A DNA stretch of 64,000 nt from Garcia nutans (GCA_947685225.1 CANTUV010000035.1:42346001-42410000), one strand, 5' to 3'; shown: positions 11,494 to 23,934, counted from the first letter of the stretch. The notes: a model not told the origin generated them from the sequence alone. Translations and numbers: made by a program.

Positions 11494-12939
11494 TGTGAGT
11501 GGGGATTTTTGTCTGCACTCCTAGTGGAATGGTTCTTATGACTTCGGCACTGTTTAGGCTCGGGGCCTTAGAGAACACAAGACTAAGCTCGGAGAAAATG
11601 GAGTCACCACCCGGACGGGTCGAGAAAAATGAAAGGGGTGGATGGCTTGATTCCTAAGGAATCCCCAACCCCTTAATGGGTTCGAAAAGTTTGGTACATG
11701 TGGGGAGGGTGAGAAATGACCTAGCACCCCCCACAACTTCCGGGTCATTGGAACCAGCCTCCTTTTCAGGTCTTAATATTATAAAATTCTTAAATATAAT
11801 GATATTATTCATACTACATGCGATTATAAGAATAAATAAATACTATATTAAAATCATAACAATGTCCAAACAAAATAAATAAATGGATACCCATCCAAGG
11901 ATGGAAACATGTCCTTACACCATCCATAACTAAAACTAAATAGGACACCCACCAAAAGGTGGAAACGTGTCCTTTACATTAATTCCAAAATATGAAAATA
12001 ATCTAAATTACATAAAGATTAAATAATGAGGTACCCAATTATGGAAACATACCTCTTATAATTTTTAATACCAAAATAAAAATAATAAAGAAATCATCCA
12101 TCTATGATAAACAAATCAAATATCGAAATTAAATAAATCAATCATCAAAAATACAATAAACTACATAATCAAATTTAAAATTAAATAAAGTAATAAATGT
12201 ATAAATTTAGGGTTTTAGAATTTTAATAACGAAATTAGGGTTTTTAAATAAAGGGAGTTAAACACAAAGGCTTATAATATACAAATAAATACTGACCCCT
12301 TAGACGAGGGGGTCAAGGGGCAGCGCCCCTAAAAATTTTGAAAAACTGGTTTTTAGGGTTGTAGGTTTTGGTGTTGAAAATTAAGATTTTAGGGTTGAAG
12401 ATTTAGAAAATAGGGTTTCGGAATTGGAAGAAACAAGCTATTGTAAATCATAGAAAAATAGAATTGATTATGGTTTTGAGAAAACAGATTATTATTTTAT
12501 GGTTTTAGAAAAGTGTAATTAGGTTTTTAGATTTCAAAAATTAGTTTTACGGGTATTAAGGTATTAGGTTCTTAGAAAATAATTTTTAGGATTTTAAATA
12601 AAGTCTATATGGTAAACAGAATAATTGATCAAATAACAAAAATATCATCTATTATATGTTTAAACAATTGATCAATTTGAATGATGAAGCTACTGTAAAT
12701 ATAAATAAGTCAATAGAAACTCAAACCTCCGTTGTTGGTTCCACCACAATTTGAATTCTGGTTGAACAATAACAAAGACAGTGTGGGCTGCCTTTGATGG
12801 AGTGTTTATTGTTTGCTGCCTGCCTCTTCCTTCTTCAAGTCCAAGGTTCTGAATCTATTCTGAAAAAGTCCAGCTCCTTCTAAAAGTATGATCCCTTTTT
12901 TTAAAAGATCAAAGTCCCTTTCTATGTGTTTTGATGTGG

Positions 12940-12947
12940 TATTTATA
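12940..12947 (-). promoter_or_regulatory. TATA box of Tat LTR copy B
   Basis: TATAAATA on the minus strand, about 485 bases from the U3 end and about 90 bases downstream of the palindrome array. Confidence 0.55.
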
Positions 12948-13039
12948 AGAAAAATAAAAAACCTAATACTAATTGGTTAAGGAAATAAAAACCATTTAGG
13001 AAATAAAATTAAAAACAAAAACCAAGTTTGAAAAAATTA

Positions 13040-13265
13040 TGATGGCAAAAATTTCCTACGGGCTGGGCGTGGGCTAGGCGCGGGCTGGGCAAGGGCCACA
13101 GGCCAATTTGTTTCAGGAAAAACCTATGATGAATTGGCTTGTGGCCTATTCGCCGTAGATTTTTCCTGCGGTGAGTTGGCCCGTGGCCATAACCTGCAGC
13201 GAATTGTCTTGTGGCCAATTCGTCGCCAGCGACGAAAAATTTCATCGCCGATTTTGCCCGTCGCC
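13040..13265. repeat. GC-rich palindrome array in U3 of LTR copy B
   Basis: Palindromes built from GACGAATTGGC and GGCCAATTCGTC around CTTGTG-like loops, plus GGGCTGGGC repeats. It is strikingly GC-rich against AT-rich flanks. It begins about 167 bases from the U3 end, like the arrays in copies A, C and D. A short frame on the minus strand across it is only a read-through of the repeat. Confidence 0.8.
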
Positions 13266-13432
13266 GATTTTTATTTTTAATTTATTTTTTTATCTTTTCT
13301 TCTTCTTTTTTATTTTTTATTTTAATTAAAAATAAATATTATAAGTAATAAATATTATTAAAAATACCACAAAAATATTTTGGACTGTTTAAAAATATTG
13401 TACTGAATTGGATAAAAAATTAAGGGTCTACA

Positions 13433-13447
13433 GTATGCCCCCTGCTT
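13433..13447 (-). other. Polypurine tract of the complete Tat-like element
   Basis: Minus-strand AAGCAGGGGGCATAC directly precedes the 3' LTR start TGTAGAC. The partial element at 481-495 has the same tract. Confidence 0.65.
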
Positions 13448-13499
13448 GAATGATCTGAGACTTTCACTAGAAGAGAGTGAAAAACAACATGACTTTGAG

Positions 13500-14892
13500 C
13501 AGATTTTGGATGAAGATGGGTTCTCGACCCGAAGTTGAAGTTGGTTTGGGTTTTGAACCCGAAATGAGTTGCGTTTTCAACCCAAGACTAGATTTGATTG
13601 GGCTCTCGATCCGAGTCTGAATTTTGTGTACTCGACACAATACTAGATTTGGATTTGGGTTCTTGACCCGAAAGTAGATTTTGGATGCAAGACCCAAAAC
13701 TGAATTTGGATTTGGATTCTTGACCCGAAATTAGATTTTGGGTGCTCGATCCTAAATTGGATTTGGGTGCTCGACCCGACATTGGATTTGGATTTGGGTT
13801 CTTATAATTTTGGATTTGGGTTCTCGACCTGAAACGGAATTTTGGATTTGGGTTCTCGACTTGAAATTGGATGTGGATGCTTGATCCTGAATTGAATTTG
13901 GGTGCTCGACCCGAAATTGGATTTGGATTTGGGTTCTTGACCCAAAACTTGATTTTGGTTTAGGTACTCGGACCCGAGGCTAATTTCGATGCTCGATTCA
14001 AGACTGATATGGATTTGGGTTCTCTACCCAAAACTGGATTCTTGATCCTAAACTGGATTTAGATTTGGGTTCTTGACCCGAAACTGGATTCTTAACCCTA
14101 AACTAGATTTGGGTGCTCGACTCGAAACTGAATTTTATTTGGATACTTGGACCCAAGACTGGATTTTGGATACTCGACCCAAAACTGGATTTGATTTGGG
14201 TACTTAGACCCGAGACTAAATTTTGGGTGCTCGACTTGAAATTGGATTCTCGATCCTAAACTGGATTTGGGTTCTCGACCCAAAACTGAATTTTGGGTGC
14301 TCGACCCAATAATGAATTTTTAGGTGCTCAACCCGAAACTTAATTTGGATGCTCGACCCAAAACTAGATTCTCGATCCTAAATTGGATTTAGATTCTCAA
14401 TCCAAAACTAAATTTTGGGTGCTCAATCCAATACTGAATTTTGAGTGCTCGACCCAATACTGAATTTTTAGGTGCTCGACCCGAAACTTAATTTGGATGC
14501 TCAACTCGAAACTGGATTCTCGATCATAAACTGGATTTGGATTCTCGATCCAAAACTGAATTTTGGGTGCTCGATCCAATACTGAATTTTTGGGTGCTCG
14601 ACCCGAAATTGAATTTGGATGCTCGACACAAAACTGGATTCTTGATCCTAAACTAGATTTGGATTCTCGATCCAAAACTGAATTTTGGGTGCTCGATCCA
14701 ATACTGAATTTTTGGGTGCTCGACCCAAAACTGAATTTGAGTGCTTGACCCAAATCTGGATTCTCGATCCTAAACTGAATTTGGGTTCTTAACCCAAAAC
14801 TGAATTTTGGGTACTCGACCCAATACTGAATTTTTGGGTGCTTGACCCGAAACTGAATTTAGGTGCTCTATCCAAAACTAAATTTGGGCGCT
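13500..14892 (-). repeat. Tandem array in the 3' region of the Tat-like element
   Basis: Dozens of units of about 25-30 bases, variants of GGGTGCTCGACCCGAAACTG followed by AATTTTGG or GGATTTGG. Higher-order pairs and triples are visible; for example, blocks near 14300-14500 recur near 14560-14720. Open frames through it give Ser/Gln/Pro-rich repeat peptides, which I treat as read-through. A short continuation lies at 17092-17190 beyond an insertion. Confidence 0.9.
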
Positions 14893-17091
14893 TGTGTAAC
14901 ATCCTCTGACAATTCTTACATAAAAACTATCAGAGAATATTATTTGATATATTGTCTGTGCTCCAATCAATTCATAGAAAATTCTATTCCAACTAATAAA
15001 AATTTTCAAATAATAATACAATCTATATAATACAACACTTATAGGTCTAACATTTAGACCAATCTCCAATAATCCAAATACTAGTTACAAACTAGATAAC
15101 TATCATAAGTTTGTCAAATCAAATAATTATATAATACATTCCTTTCTTTAATAATCATTCACTAGAATTCTCAAACTTCATCCTTTAAATACATATATTC
15201 CTTTCATGTTTACAAATTTGTATAATCTCTTAAATAGCCAAAATAAATTATATATATATATATACATTTTATAACTTATGAGTACAATATACAAAAGATC
15301 TTTATATGTACTATAGGTAATTTCCTGAGATTCTGAATTTCACTTCTTAACTTGCTCCGATGTCCTGATACCTGCGTGTCAGAAAATAATTCTAACACGC
15401 TAAGCAAAGCTTAGTAGTGCATGTATAAACATATTTTGTCACTTAATATTAAAGAAAAATACTTATGAAAATATAGTAATAACACTTAGTTTTAAATATT
15501 TTAATATATTAACTAATTCCAGTAACAAACCAACATAATATTCTGATTACACAAAATAATAGTTTTAACTTTATAAAAGTCATCATGCTATACTATACTT
15601 TTGGTACTGGAACTTTTCACTTTATGAATCATTTTATTTAAGACTTGCTTTCTCATTTGATAACATTGTTCACAATACGCTTATTTTGTTTTTCAATAAG
15701 TCTTACTTTTCAATTTCACATATAGGATAATTCATCCAATCTATAATTTTTAGTATTTAAATTTAGTACTATACTTTGGAGCACTTTGTATCTTATATCA
15801 TTATATACACTTTCAATCATTACAACACTTATAAAGTTGTCAATTAATTCAATACCTTGAGCATAACATTTTCATTCTGTGCATTAGAACTTTCACTTAT
15901 AAACATTAATATATATATATATTAACAATCCTTTTACATTGTAACACATTACGTCAATTTCAAGTAATTGACTTATATTATTATTTTGCATTTCTTCCAT
16001 TATTCATAACTATCATGTTCACGTATATTTTCAATTTAGATATCTTTATTAAATATGCCCATACATACTAAACTCAGATCATGGGTTTGGATAACATGTT
16101 AGTGTAGCAATTTTAATGCCAAATCTCAAGAATGTATAATGGCAATTATGCCCACTATCACTAATAACACAATGGTCCATTAATGGCACGAGGTGTCCAC
16201 TATCACTATGGATATCCTTCCTCTAGTTAGTCATTTAATCCAAAGCTAGATATAAAATTAGTATGATTTGGGCAATTCATTAGTTTTGATTAACACTGAA
16301 TTATTTATGTCATTTCACTGGTACAATACTTTTATCAACATTTAGTATGATATATATTTGTCACATATCTAAAGTTTATCACTCCTTTTCATACTTTTAA
16401 CACATACACATGAATTATCAACACAAAAGTAAGAAACATAAATATATTAGCCTCATACTAGGCCTGTATATCACAAAATACAAGCCAAAAATATTAGTTA
16501 GGTACCCCAAGGCCGTGGCATCACAACCCCACACCCGTGGGATACCAAATGAAGCTGTCAAATGACTTTGGAGATCCCCACAGTCGTGGCATTCAAGGGC
16601 CACGACCGTGGCATTGAGATTGATTCTGTTTTATCAAAATTCTTAAAGAAACAGTTACGCTTTCATCCCCACGGTCCTGGCACTCATTTGCCACGACTGT
16701 GGCATTGATTTTGGGTCTGTTTTTGGAGTAATTCTTCCTCCAACAGTTCCAACTTTGATGCCACTCCCATGGCACCTTTAAGCCATGCCCGTGGCATCCC
16801 AAAATCATGTATTCTAAACTTTTAACTTCATTAAACACAAACATATTGAAGATCTAAAATAATAATGTATCAAACTCAAAATTTTGACATAAAAAGAATT
16901 CATATCAAATATTTTACTACTACTTCACTTAATCAAACTTTCAATTATTTCATATGGATAAAAACAACATCAAACCACTCAATTCTCATAAAGGTTGAGT
17001 TAAGAATCAAACCCATCATATTAAAGTTATTTTTCACTTATTAATCCATTTAATCAATACTTTCATAGAAATATATCATTTTTCATTGAAT
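14893..17091 (-). mobile_element. LTR-like insert within the Tat tandem array
   Basis: The tandem repeat breaks at TTGGGCGCTTG and resumes near 17090. The insert starts TGTAACATCC (14895). It contains a reversed Tekay-type R motif, AAGCTTAGTAGTGCA, near 15406, suggesting an LTR on the minus strand. No clean right end or target duplication was found, so it may be truncated. A cluster of GCCACGACCGTGGC palindromes lies at 16500-16800. No coding frame. Confidence 0.55.
16500..16800. repeat. GC-rich palindrome cluster in the LTR-like insert
   Basis: Several versions of GCCACGACCGTGGCATT and its reverse, spaced by AT-rich text with AAACAGT-like pieces. Examples are near 16505-16540, 16575-16612, 16665-16705 and 16758-16800. 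The design matches the arrays in other LTRs of the window, with a different core. Confidence 0.7.
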
Positions 17092-17190
17092 TTGGGTGCT
17101 CGATCCGAAACTGGATTCTCAATCCTAAACTTGATTTGAGTTCTCGACCCAAAACTGAATTTTGGGTGCTCGACCCAAAACTGAATTTTT
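17092..17190 (-). repeat. Continuation of the Tat tandem array
   Basis: Three further CTCGACCC/CTCGATCC units to the right of the insert at 14893-17091. This shows that the insert split one array. Confidence 0.8.
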
Positions 17191-17199
17191 GTACATGTA

Positions 17200-19480
17200 T
17201 AAACTCAAATATTAAAAAGGAGAAACTTGCTCCCTATGTAGGCTCAAACCAATGATTTTTCTCATGCAAGATCTGATTGATGTTTGTATTTTGTCTAGCT
17301 CCTTACATAAGCATGCATCTCTTCTTTCTTTTGCAAAATGACTAGAGCTTCCTCAAGCAATGGGCCCTCCATGCCCCCTGATTCTATACCCGCTTCATCT
17401 TTGCTTTATAGAGTATCCGTCATTCACTTTGACAAAGGATAGACAATACAATACAAGAAAATGCAATTTGATATGCTCATGTATGCATGATATGCATGAA
17501 TAACACTTATAATGGTTCTATCAGCTCACAGACCAAGATGATCAACTGAAGTGTTCTCATTGGTTCCTTCCAGATGCTTGTTCAGGTCTTGCTTTGGAAT
17601 GATAGGATGTTTCACATTTATGGCTTTTATCTTCAAGATGTTGAGAATATGAGTGGTGAGACCCAAGCAGCATAGTCGGGGATACATCCATTTCAACCTA
17701 TGTTTCAGCATGTTAGTTGGTAGCTTCTTCATCACCTTGCCAATAATCATTTACTTTGCCCAATGTGTCCTTTGAGGTTCGATGGTTCAACAAACTCCCC
17801 TTAACTTGAAGGCTTTGTAATTGTTTTTTTGAATTTTGAATTTTGAAATCAAATGTTGGCTTTGCCAAATTAATGTCAATTTTCCTTAGGACTTTGATTT
17901 TCCAAATTAACATATCTATAACATGACAACCTTAGTTATCGTACTAAACTCGGGAATCATTTCTATTTAAGTAAGAACTATTGCACTTAAGATAGGCACA
18001 TACACATTACTTGGCCAGAGGTCTCATTGAGTTTGAATATTGTCTATTCATATGCATGCTTATTCAAACTATCTCTACTAATAGACTCTATCTACCAAGA
18101 GATATCAATAGGTCTTTAATAGGCTTGAAATGGGGTCTATAAAGGACACATATTAAATGAAGGTCATTTTGAGATTAGAGCTGATGTGATACTATGGGCA
18201 AGCCTTCACACTACAAACTTTTTATTGGAACTTTAGACAGTTGGGAGCATGAAAAGATAGAGCTTTGAACATTCTTCTTTCTTTTTGATGTTAATCTGAA
18301 TCTTGATTGGGACAGTCTTTGCCTTTACAAAAAGTTTGGTACCCATATTCATTATCATTTTTTTTTTCTTTTCCCTTTTCTTTCTCTTTCTTTTCCTTAC
18401 TCTTCCATTTCTTTGAGCATTTTATTATTTTATCCTTCTTCCCTGTAGGACTGTCAAGAATCGAATGACCTTTCTTCTATCTCTCTAATTTTGATTGAAT
18501 CTTTGGTTGAGTTAGACCTATTCAAGTCAAACTGTCCTTATGAAAGTCTTTTGCTACTTTCGGTAAAAGAGAACTTGGTTGGCTTTCTGAACCATTTTGG
18601 GTTTTATTTTATTTTATTTTATTTTATTTTTCTTTCTTTTTTTCTTTTCTTCTTTTTTATTGGTTCTATCTCTAAAAGAGTTGTCTTGTTTGTACCAACT
18701 TGGGTTTCTAATAATGGATGAGTGGAGTGACATAAATCTTCTTTAGCAGGGATAAATTATTTGTTACTCTGATGTTGTCTTGATAGATTAGAGATATTAG
18801 GTGAACTTCAACTACCCTTATGGTATTGAGAACATCAACTATCCTTACAGTTTTGGCTATGCATTCCATTCTTTGATCTTCTTTCCTCTTCACCTTAGTG
18901 ATCATAAGATTTGTCATAAGTATCACAATAGCTCAAGGTAGGTCATCGGGGTTTGTAAGCCAATAAAAAGAAAGCTAAAATTTTACGAAGGCTCAAAGGG
19001 ACAACTAGGGATTGATATTTAATTGGGTGGATACTAGTTATTGGCTAACCAAATAATGCCTAGATCATTTCTCTCTTAAATAAGCAGAGTTCAATTTCGC
19101 CTCAAAATTTGTCAAAGCATGTTCTAAGACTAACTAGGACCTAGACAAAGGTCATTATGCAGGAGCCCTCTCTAAGTAAGCATACACAACTCAATGCAAT
19201 AGAAAAATTTTCTCATCTAGTAAAGTCATTCAAGTCATGATGCATAAATATATTAATTCATGAATTATCAAGCTAGATTCCTCATTGGTTGAGCACCAAA
19301 ATGAACAAAAACCATGAAAAATTTGATGAAAATAATTTATTCAAACAATCTTTTAAATTTGAAAAACATAATTGTTCCATAAAACACCAAATAAAGAAAA
19401 TAAAAAAAAACAAGCCAAGGGACGTTTGTTGTGTTAAGCTTCTTCTCCTTTCACATCTTCAATATTCCCATCTTGAAAGG
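17200..19480 (-). other. Non-coding spacer between gag and the tandem array
   Basis: About 2.3 kb where pol would lie in an autonomous element. I see no reverse transcriptase, RNase H or integrase motif on either strand, only short unrelated frames and a polypyrimidine run at about 18358-18425 and 18600-18660. The sequence may come from replacement of pol or from heavy decay. Confidence 0.5.
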
Positions 19481-20977
19481 AGGATAAGACAAGATCTTCC
19501 TCCAATCCTCCTCCTACCATGAAAGCTATTGGTGGTGGCACTCTATTGAACCTAGGCAGAGGATTGCTTTTGGTATTGGGCTCATCCGACTTGGGTAGCT
19601 TACCACTTTCAATAAAATCTTAGATCTCGTGTCTTAGATGAGCACATTTATCCATCTCATACCCTTGCATTTGATGAAATTGACAGAAGGTCTCGGCTTT
19701 GAAGTTTAGTGGCACAGGATTATGTAGAGGTTGAGGAGCCAATGGTGGTAACAACCCCTTCTTCTGTAGCTTGTTGAAAACCCAAGATAGAGGTTTCCCT
19801 AATTTTGAGAACTGTCTTTTATTTCCTTGACCAGTTGCATTAATATCAATACCCTTTTGCTTGCTTTGATTGCTCGACTAGCAGTTCCCTTTCTCATTCC
19901 TTCTTATTGAAAAGCGATTCTTCTCCCTTTCCCATTCTTCAATTTATAGACCAGCTTGGAGAAAATCTTTGAAATACCGGATGAGTGTATGGGACATCCT
20001 TTCACGAAGATTGGACAACACCCCTCTCACAATCATTCTTATTTGATCAGATTCATCAGGCCTCTTCCTGAGCAATGCAGCCTTATTCCTCAACCTTTTC
20101 ACATAGTCTATAAAATTCTCATTTGACCTTTGTCTAATAGACTCAATTTCTATTAAGGTAATTTCCAACTCGACATTGTACCCATATTGCTGAATAAAAG
20201 CCTTGTACAACATTTCCCAATCTTTTTGAGTACTTTCCTCTATGGTGTTGAACCAATTTTGGACTACAGGTTCTAATATCTTAGAGTTTGAGCCTTAGTG
20301 GCTTGGGTAGACTGCATAGTAGTAATGTACTGCTTCACATGGAGATGAGGGTTTACAGTACCATTGTACATAGCGAAGGAAGGCATCTTGAACTTATAAG
20401 GGACCTCCTAATCTTGTTCAAACAGTTTGTCGATCTCGGACATCTCTTTGATTTTCAGTTTCTTTTTAAATTTCTTTTCTAAATCAGCAATCATCTTCTC
20501 AACATCAGATGTCTCGGTCTTTTTAATAGTTATCTTCTCAACAACATTTGGCTCCTTCTTTTTATCTTGAGGATCTTGAAAGTATTGAGCTCAGTCGTCA
20601 TCATCATCAACGACCACCTTGTCATTATCAAAAGCCACTTCACTAACTTTAGCCTTCCCCTTATCTTTCTTGGTGCTTGTAGATGCTTCTTCATTGTTCC
20701 CAAACATTATAGTCATTTGATTCTTCATGATCTCAGCTAGGGCTCCCTTTAGTTCTTCCATTTTAGCATTGAGGGCATCGTCCACCATTCTTTGAATTTG
20801 TTCGGGCTCCATTGCTTTGGGTGAAAAAGTGATTGAGTCACTGCTAGATTCTTCATCTCCAGCGTAGGTCGGATTGTCGTAAGCTTTTGAACTATCATAA
20901 TCTAGGGCTGTGTGCCAAAAATGACTAATGATATGTGATGTGATGCATGTATGCATGTATACACAAACAATAAACAA
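19480..20977 (-). pseudogene. Tat-type gag, broken
   Basis: Reading right to left on the minus strand: an acidic and lysine-rich N-terminal part (MEPEQIQRMVDDALNAKMEE at about 20812), a gag core (20213-19944, with YVKRLRNKAALLRKRP), and a C-terminal part that resumes at about 19870-19480 with FCQFHQMQGYEMDKC, the degenerate zinc-binding motif of Tat/Ogre gag. Stops and frameshifts lie between these pieces, for example a stop after DDDDD near 20591 and another after LRHEI near 19622. The translation start is uncertain because the frame is open upstream of the first Met. Confidence 0.8.
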
Positions 20978-20980
20978 ACA

Positions 20981-21988
20981 AGGATAAATAGGACGCTCCT
21001 TCCCACCTTATAACTTCCACACACGAATGGCTGGTCTCTTTTCCTAGGTATATGGTTAGCAAAATACCAATATGGGGTATCTTGTTTTCGAATATTTTCC
21101 TTGGACATTTCAACCAATAATTATATTTTTAAAAATAGAAATCAATTCATAATAATTCCCATTAATTAGGCTTTAATCCATCCAATTAACTAAAGCAGCT
21201 TTTATGCTATATTGGATTAAAACTAAATTAAGAGGTTTATTATAAATAGATTTCTCACTTGAAAAAGTAACTAATGATTCATGTCAAAAATAAGTCCATG
21301 GTTAATAATTCTTAGTATAAACTAGGCTCACAATTGATTTTTGGTATTCCATAATTGACCTAAATAATTTGTAAGCTCTATGTAAGAAAAGGTTGGATGA
21401 AATAGTTTTGTTTGAAAAATCCATTGTAAAAAGATTTTTAGAAAAAATGGATTTTTGACTTTGTATTTGAGTCATGAGAAAAGAATTTTTGTTTTTTGTT
21501 TTTTTATTTTTTTTAGAAAAGTTTTATGTTCAAAGGTCATCATGAAAAGTTTTGAAAATAGCTTTGGTCTTTTGGATTTAGAGAAAAAAATTATTTGAGT
21601 TCATAGTGTAATTAGGTCATATTAGAAAAAGAACAAGCCAAATAAGCCATGATTTAAGCCAAGATAAATTAACCATAGTCAAACAACAAGCATTTAGGGT
21701 AAAAATCTAAGGAAAGTAACTAGGCCAATTACATGATCCTTAGTCTTTGGGTTCAAATGCTTAGTTTCCCATAGCAAGTATAAGCCAAAAGGTACAAGGC
21801 TATGAGTGGTTATGCCATACTTGATCTCCACACCTTGAGTGAAAGTATGGTATCCCTTACATAACACAACACGGGCAACACGGACATCCCAACTCACGCA
21901 CACAATGCAATCTAATATGATGCAATGGATAATATCGTGATAAGAAAGAATAGAATAATATAAAGACCAATGGAATCAACTTCTCTTA
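20981..21988 (-). other. 5' leader of the Tat-like element
   Basis: About 1 kb between primer site and gag, AT-rich, with no convincing coding frame. A long untranslated leader is usual for this lineage. Confidence 0.55.
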
Positions 21989-22006
21989 TCCCTAGTGGAG
22001 TCGCCA
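21989..22006 (-). other. Primer binding site of the Tat-like element
   Basis: Minus-strand TGGCGACTCCACTAGGGA, one base inside the 5' LTR. It is not complementary to initiator Met-tRNA. The TGGCGACTC start is typical of Tat/Ogre elements. I have not verified which tRNA it matches. Confidence 0.75.
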
Positions 22007-23481
22007 CTGTGAGCGGGGATTTTTACCCCCACTCTCGGTATAATGGTTCTTGCGACTTCGGCACTGTTTAGGCTCAGGGCCTTAGAGAACACGGGCCTAA
22101 GCCCGGAGAAAATTGAGTCGCCACTCAGACGGGAAAAAAAAAAGGGGTAGATGACTCGATTCCTAGGGAATCCCTAACCCCCTAATGGGTTTGAAAAGTT
22201 GGGTACGTGTGGGAAAGGTGAGAAATGGCCCAGCACCCCCACAATGCCCGGTTCATTGGAATTGGCCTCCTTTTCAGGTCTTAATATTATAAAATTCTTA
22301 AATATAACGATATTATCCATACTACATGCGATCATAAGAATAAATAAATACTTTATTAAAATCACAACAATGTCCAAACAAAACAAATAAATGGACACCC
22401 ATCCAAGGATGGAAATATGTCCTTACATCATCCATATATAAAACTAAATAGGACACCCACCAAAAGGTGGAAATGTATCATTTACATTAATTCCAAAATA
22501 TGAAAATAATCTAAATTACATAAAGATTAAATAATAAGATACCCAATCATGGAAACGAACCTCTTATAATTTTTAATACCAAAATAAATATAATGAAGAA
22601 AGCATCCATCCATGATAAACAAATCAAATATCGAAATTAAATAAATCAATCATCAAAACATATAATAAACTACATAATCAAATTTAAAATTAAATAAAAT
22701 AATAAATGTATAAATATAGGGTTTTAGAATTTTAATAACCAAATTAGGGTTTTTAAATAAAGGGAGTTAAATACAAAGGCTTATAATACACAAATAAATA
22801 TTGACCCCTTCGACGAGTTCATACGGCGGTCCCGCTAGGTGGTTAGCGGGCGGGGTCAAGAGGTAGTTCCCCTGAAAATTTTGAAAAACTGACTTTTAGA
22901 GTTGTAGGTTTTGGTTTTAAAAATGAAGATTTTAGGGTTTAAGATTTATAAAATAGGGTTTCAGAATTGTAAGAAACAAGCTGCTGTAAATCTTAGAAAA
23001 ATAGAATTGATTATGGTTTTGAGAAAACAGATTATTGTTTTGTGATTTTAGAAAAGTGTAATTAGGGTTTTAGATTTCAAAAATTAGTTTTACGGGTATT
23101 AAGATATTAGGGTCTTGGAAAATAATTTTTAGGATTTTAAATAAAGTCTATATGGTAAACAGAATAATTTATCAAATAACAAAAACATCATCTATTGTAT
23201 GTTTCAACAATTGATCAATTTGAATGATGAAGCTACTGTAAACATAAATAAGTCAATAGAAACTCAAATCTTCATTGTTGGTTCCACCACAATTTGAATT
23301 TCGATTGAATAATAACAAAGACAGTGTGGGTTGCCTTTCATGGAGTTTTATTGTTTTCTTCCTGCCTCTTCCTCCTTCACGTCCAAGGTTTTGAATCTAT
23401 TCTGAAAAAGTCCAGCTCCTTCTAAAAGTCTGATCCTTTTTTTTTAAAGATCAAAGTCCCTTTCTGTGTATTTTGATGTGG

Positions 23482-23489
23482 TATTTATA
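23482..23489 (-). promoter_or_regulatory. TATA box of Tat LTR copy C
   Basis: TATAAATA on the minus strand at the position conserved among the four Tat LTRs. Confidence 0.55.
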
Positions 23490-23599
23490 AGAAAAATAAA
23501 AAATCTAATACTAATTGGTTAAGGAAATAAAAGCCATTTAGGAAATAAAATTAAAAAAATCAAAACCAAGTAGAATTGGGTTTTGAAAAAATTACGCTG

Positions 23600-23770
23600 G
23601 CAAAAATTTCCTGCGGGCTGGGTGAGGGCCACAGACCAATTTGTCGCAGGAAAAACCTGTGACGAATTGGCTTGTGGCCAATTCACCGCATGTTTTTCTT
23701 GTGGTGAATTGGCCCATGGCCATTTCGTTCCCAGCGATGAAAAATTTCATTGTCGATTTTGCCCGTCGCT
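23600..23770. repeat. GC-rich palindrome array in U3 of LTR copy C
   Basis: A shorter version of the array in copy B, with GACGAATTGGCTTGTGGCC and reversed partners. It starts about 164 bases from the U3 end and lies upstream of the TATA box. Confidence 0.75.
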
Positions 23771-23934
23771 TATTTTTATTTTCAATTTTTTTATCTTTTC
23801 TTCTTCTTTTTTATTTTTTATTTTAATTAAAAATAAATACTATAAGTAATAAATATTATTAAAAATACCACAAAAATTATTTTGTACCGTTTAAAAATAT
23901 CATACTGGACTGGATAAAAAATTAAGGGTCTATA

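Larger units (their letters stand above)
11494..13432 (-). repeat. 3' LTR of the complete Tat-like element (copy B)
   Basis: On the minus strand it begins TGTAGACCCTTAA and ends CACTCACA. It has a TATAAATA box at 12940-12947, a palindrome array at 13040-13265 and reverse telobox motifs around 12205-12420. Compared with its partner at 22008 it lacks an insertion of about 30 bases in the GACCCC...GGGGTC region (12295-12330). Confidence 0.9.
11494..23934 (-). mobile_element. Complete Tat/Ogre-like LTR retrotransposon, gag only, with target duplication GATTC
   Basis: Two LTRs of 1939 and 1927 bp in the same orientation enclose an internal region of about 8.6 kb. GATTC flanks both ends (11489-11493 and 23935-23939). 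The minus orientation is set by the primer binding site next to the right-hand LTR and the polypurine tract next to the left-hand one. In element order it holds: 5' LTR, primer site, leader of about 1 kb, broken gag, a non-coding spacer, a tandem array interrupted by a 2.2-kb insert, polypurine tract, 3' LTR. I find no reverse transcriptase, RNase H or integrase, so it is a non-autonomous derivative. The LTRs differ at roughly one base in eight over the first 280 bases I compared, so it is old. Confidence 0.9.
22008..23934 (-). repeat. 5' LTR of the complete Tat-like element (copy C)
   Basis: 1927 bp, with minus-strand ends TGTAGACC-like (here TATAGACC) and CGCTCACA. TATAAATA at 23482-23489, palindrome array at 23600-23770, and telobox motifs at 22744, 22932 and 23062 (reverse). 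It contains an extra hairpin-forming CCCGCTAGGTGGTTAGCGGG at about 22832-22851 that copy B lacks. Confidence 0.9.

Noticed and set aside
14397..14753. Frame of 118 residues rich in SSTQ and DRE repeats
   Set aside because: Read-through of a tandem repeat that lacks stops in several frames on both strands. No start context or conservation.
13450..14892. CRISPR-like or spacer-repeat structure
   Set aside because: Units of 25-30 bases are contiguous and degenerate, without unique spacers, and lie inside a plant retrotransposon.
14893..17091. Clean solo LTR with target duplication
   Set aside because: The left end is clear, but no terminal CA with a matching pentamer was found on the right. Entered only as an LTR-like insert.
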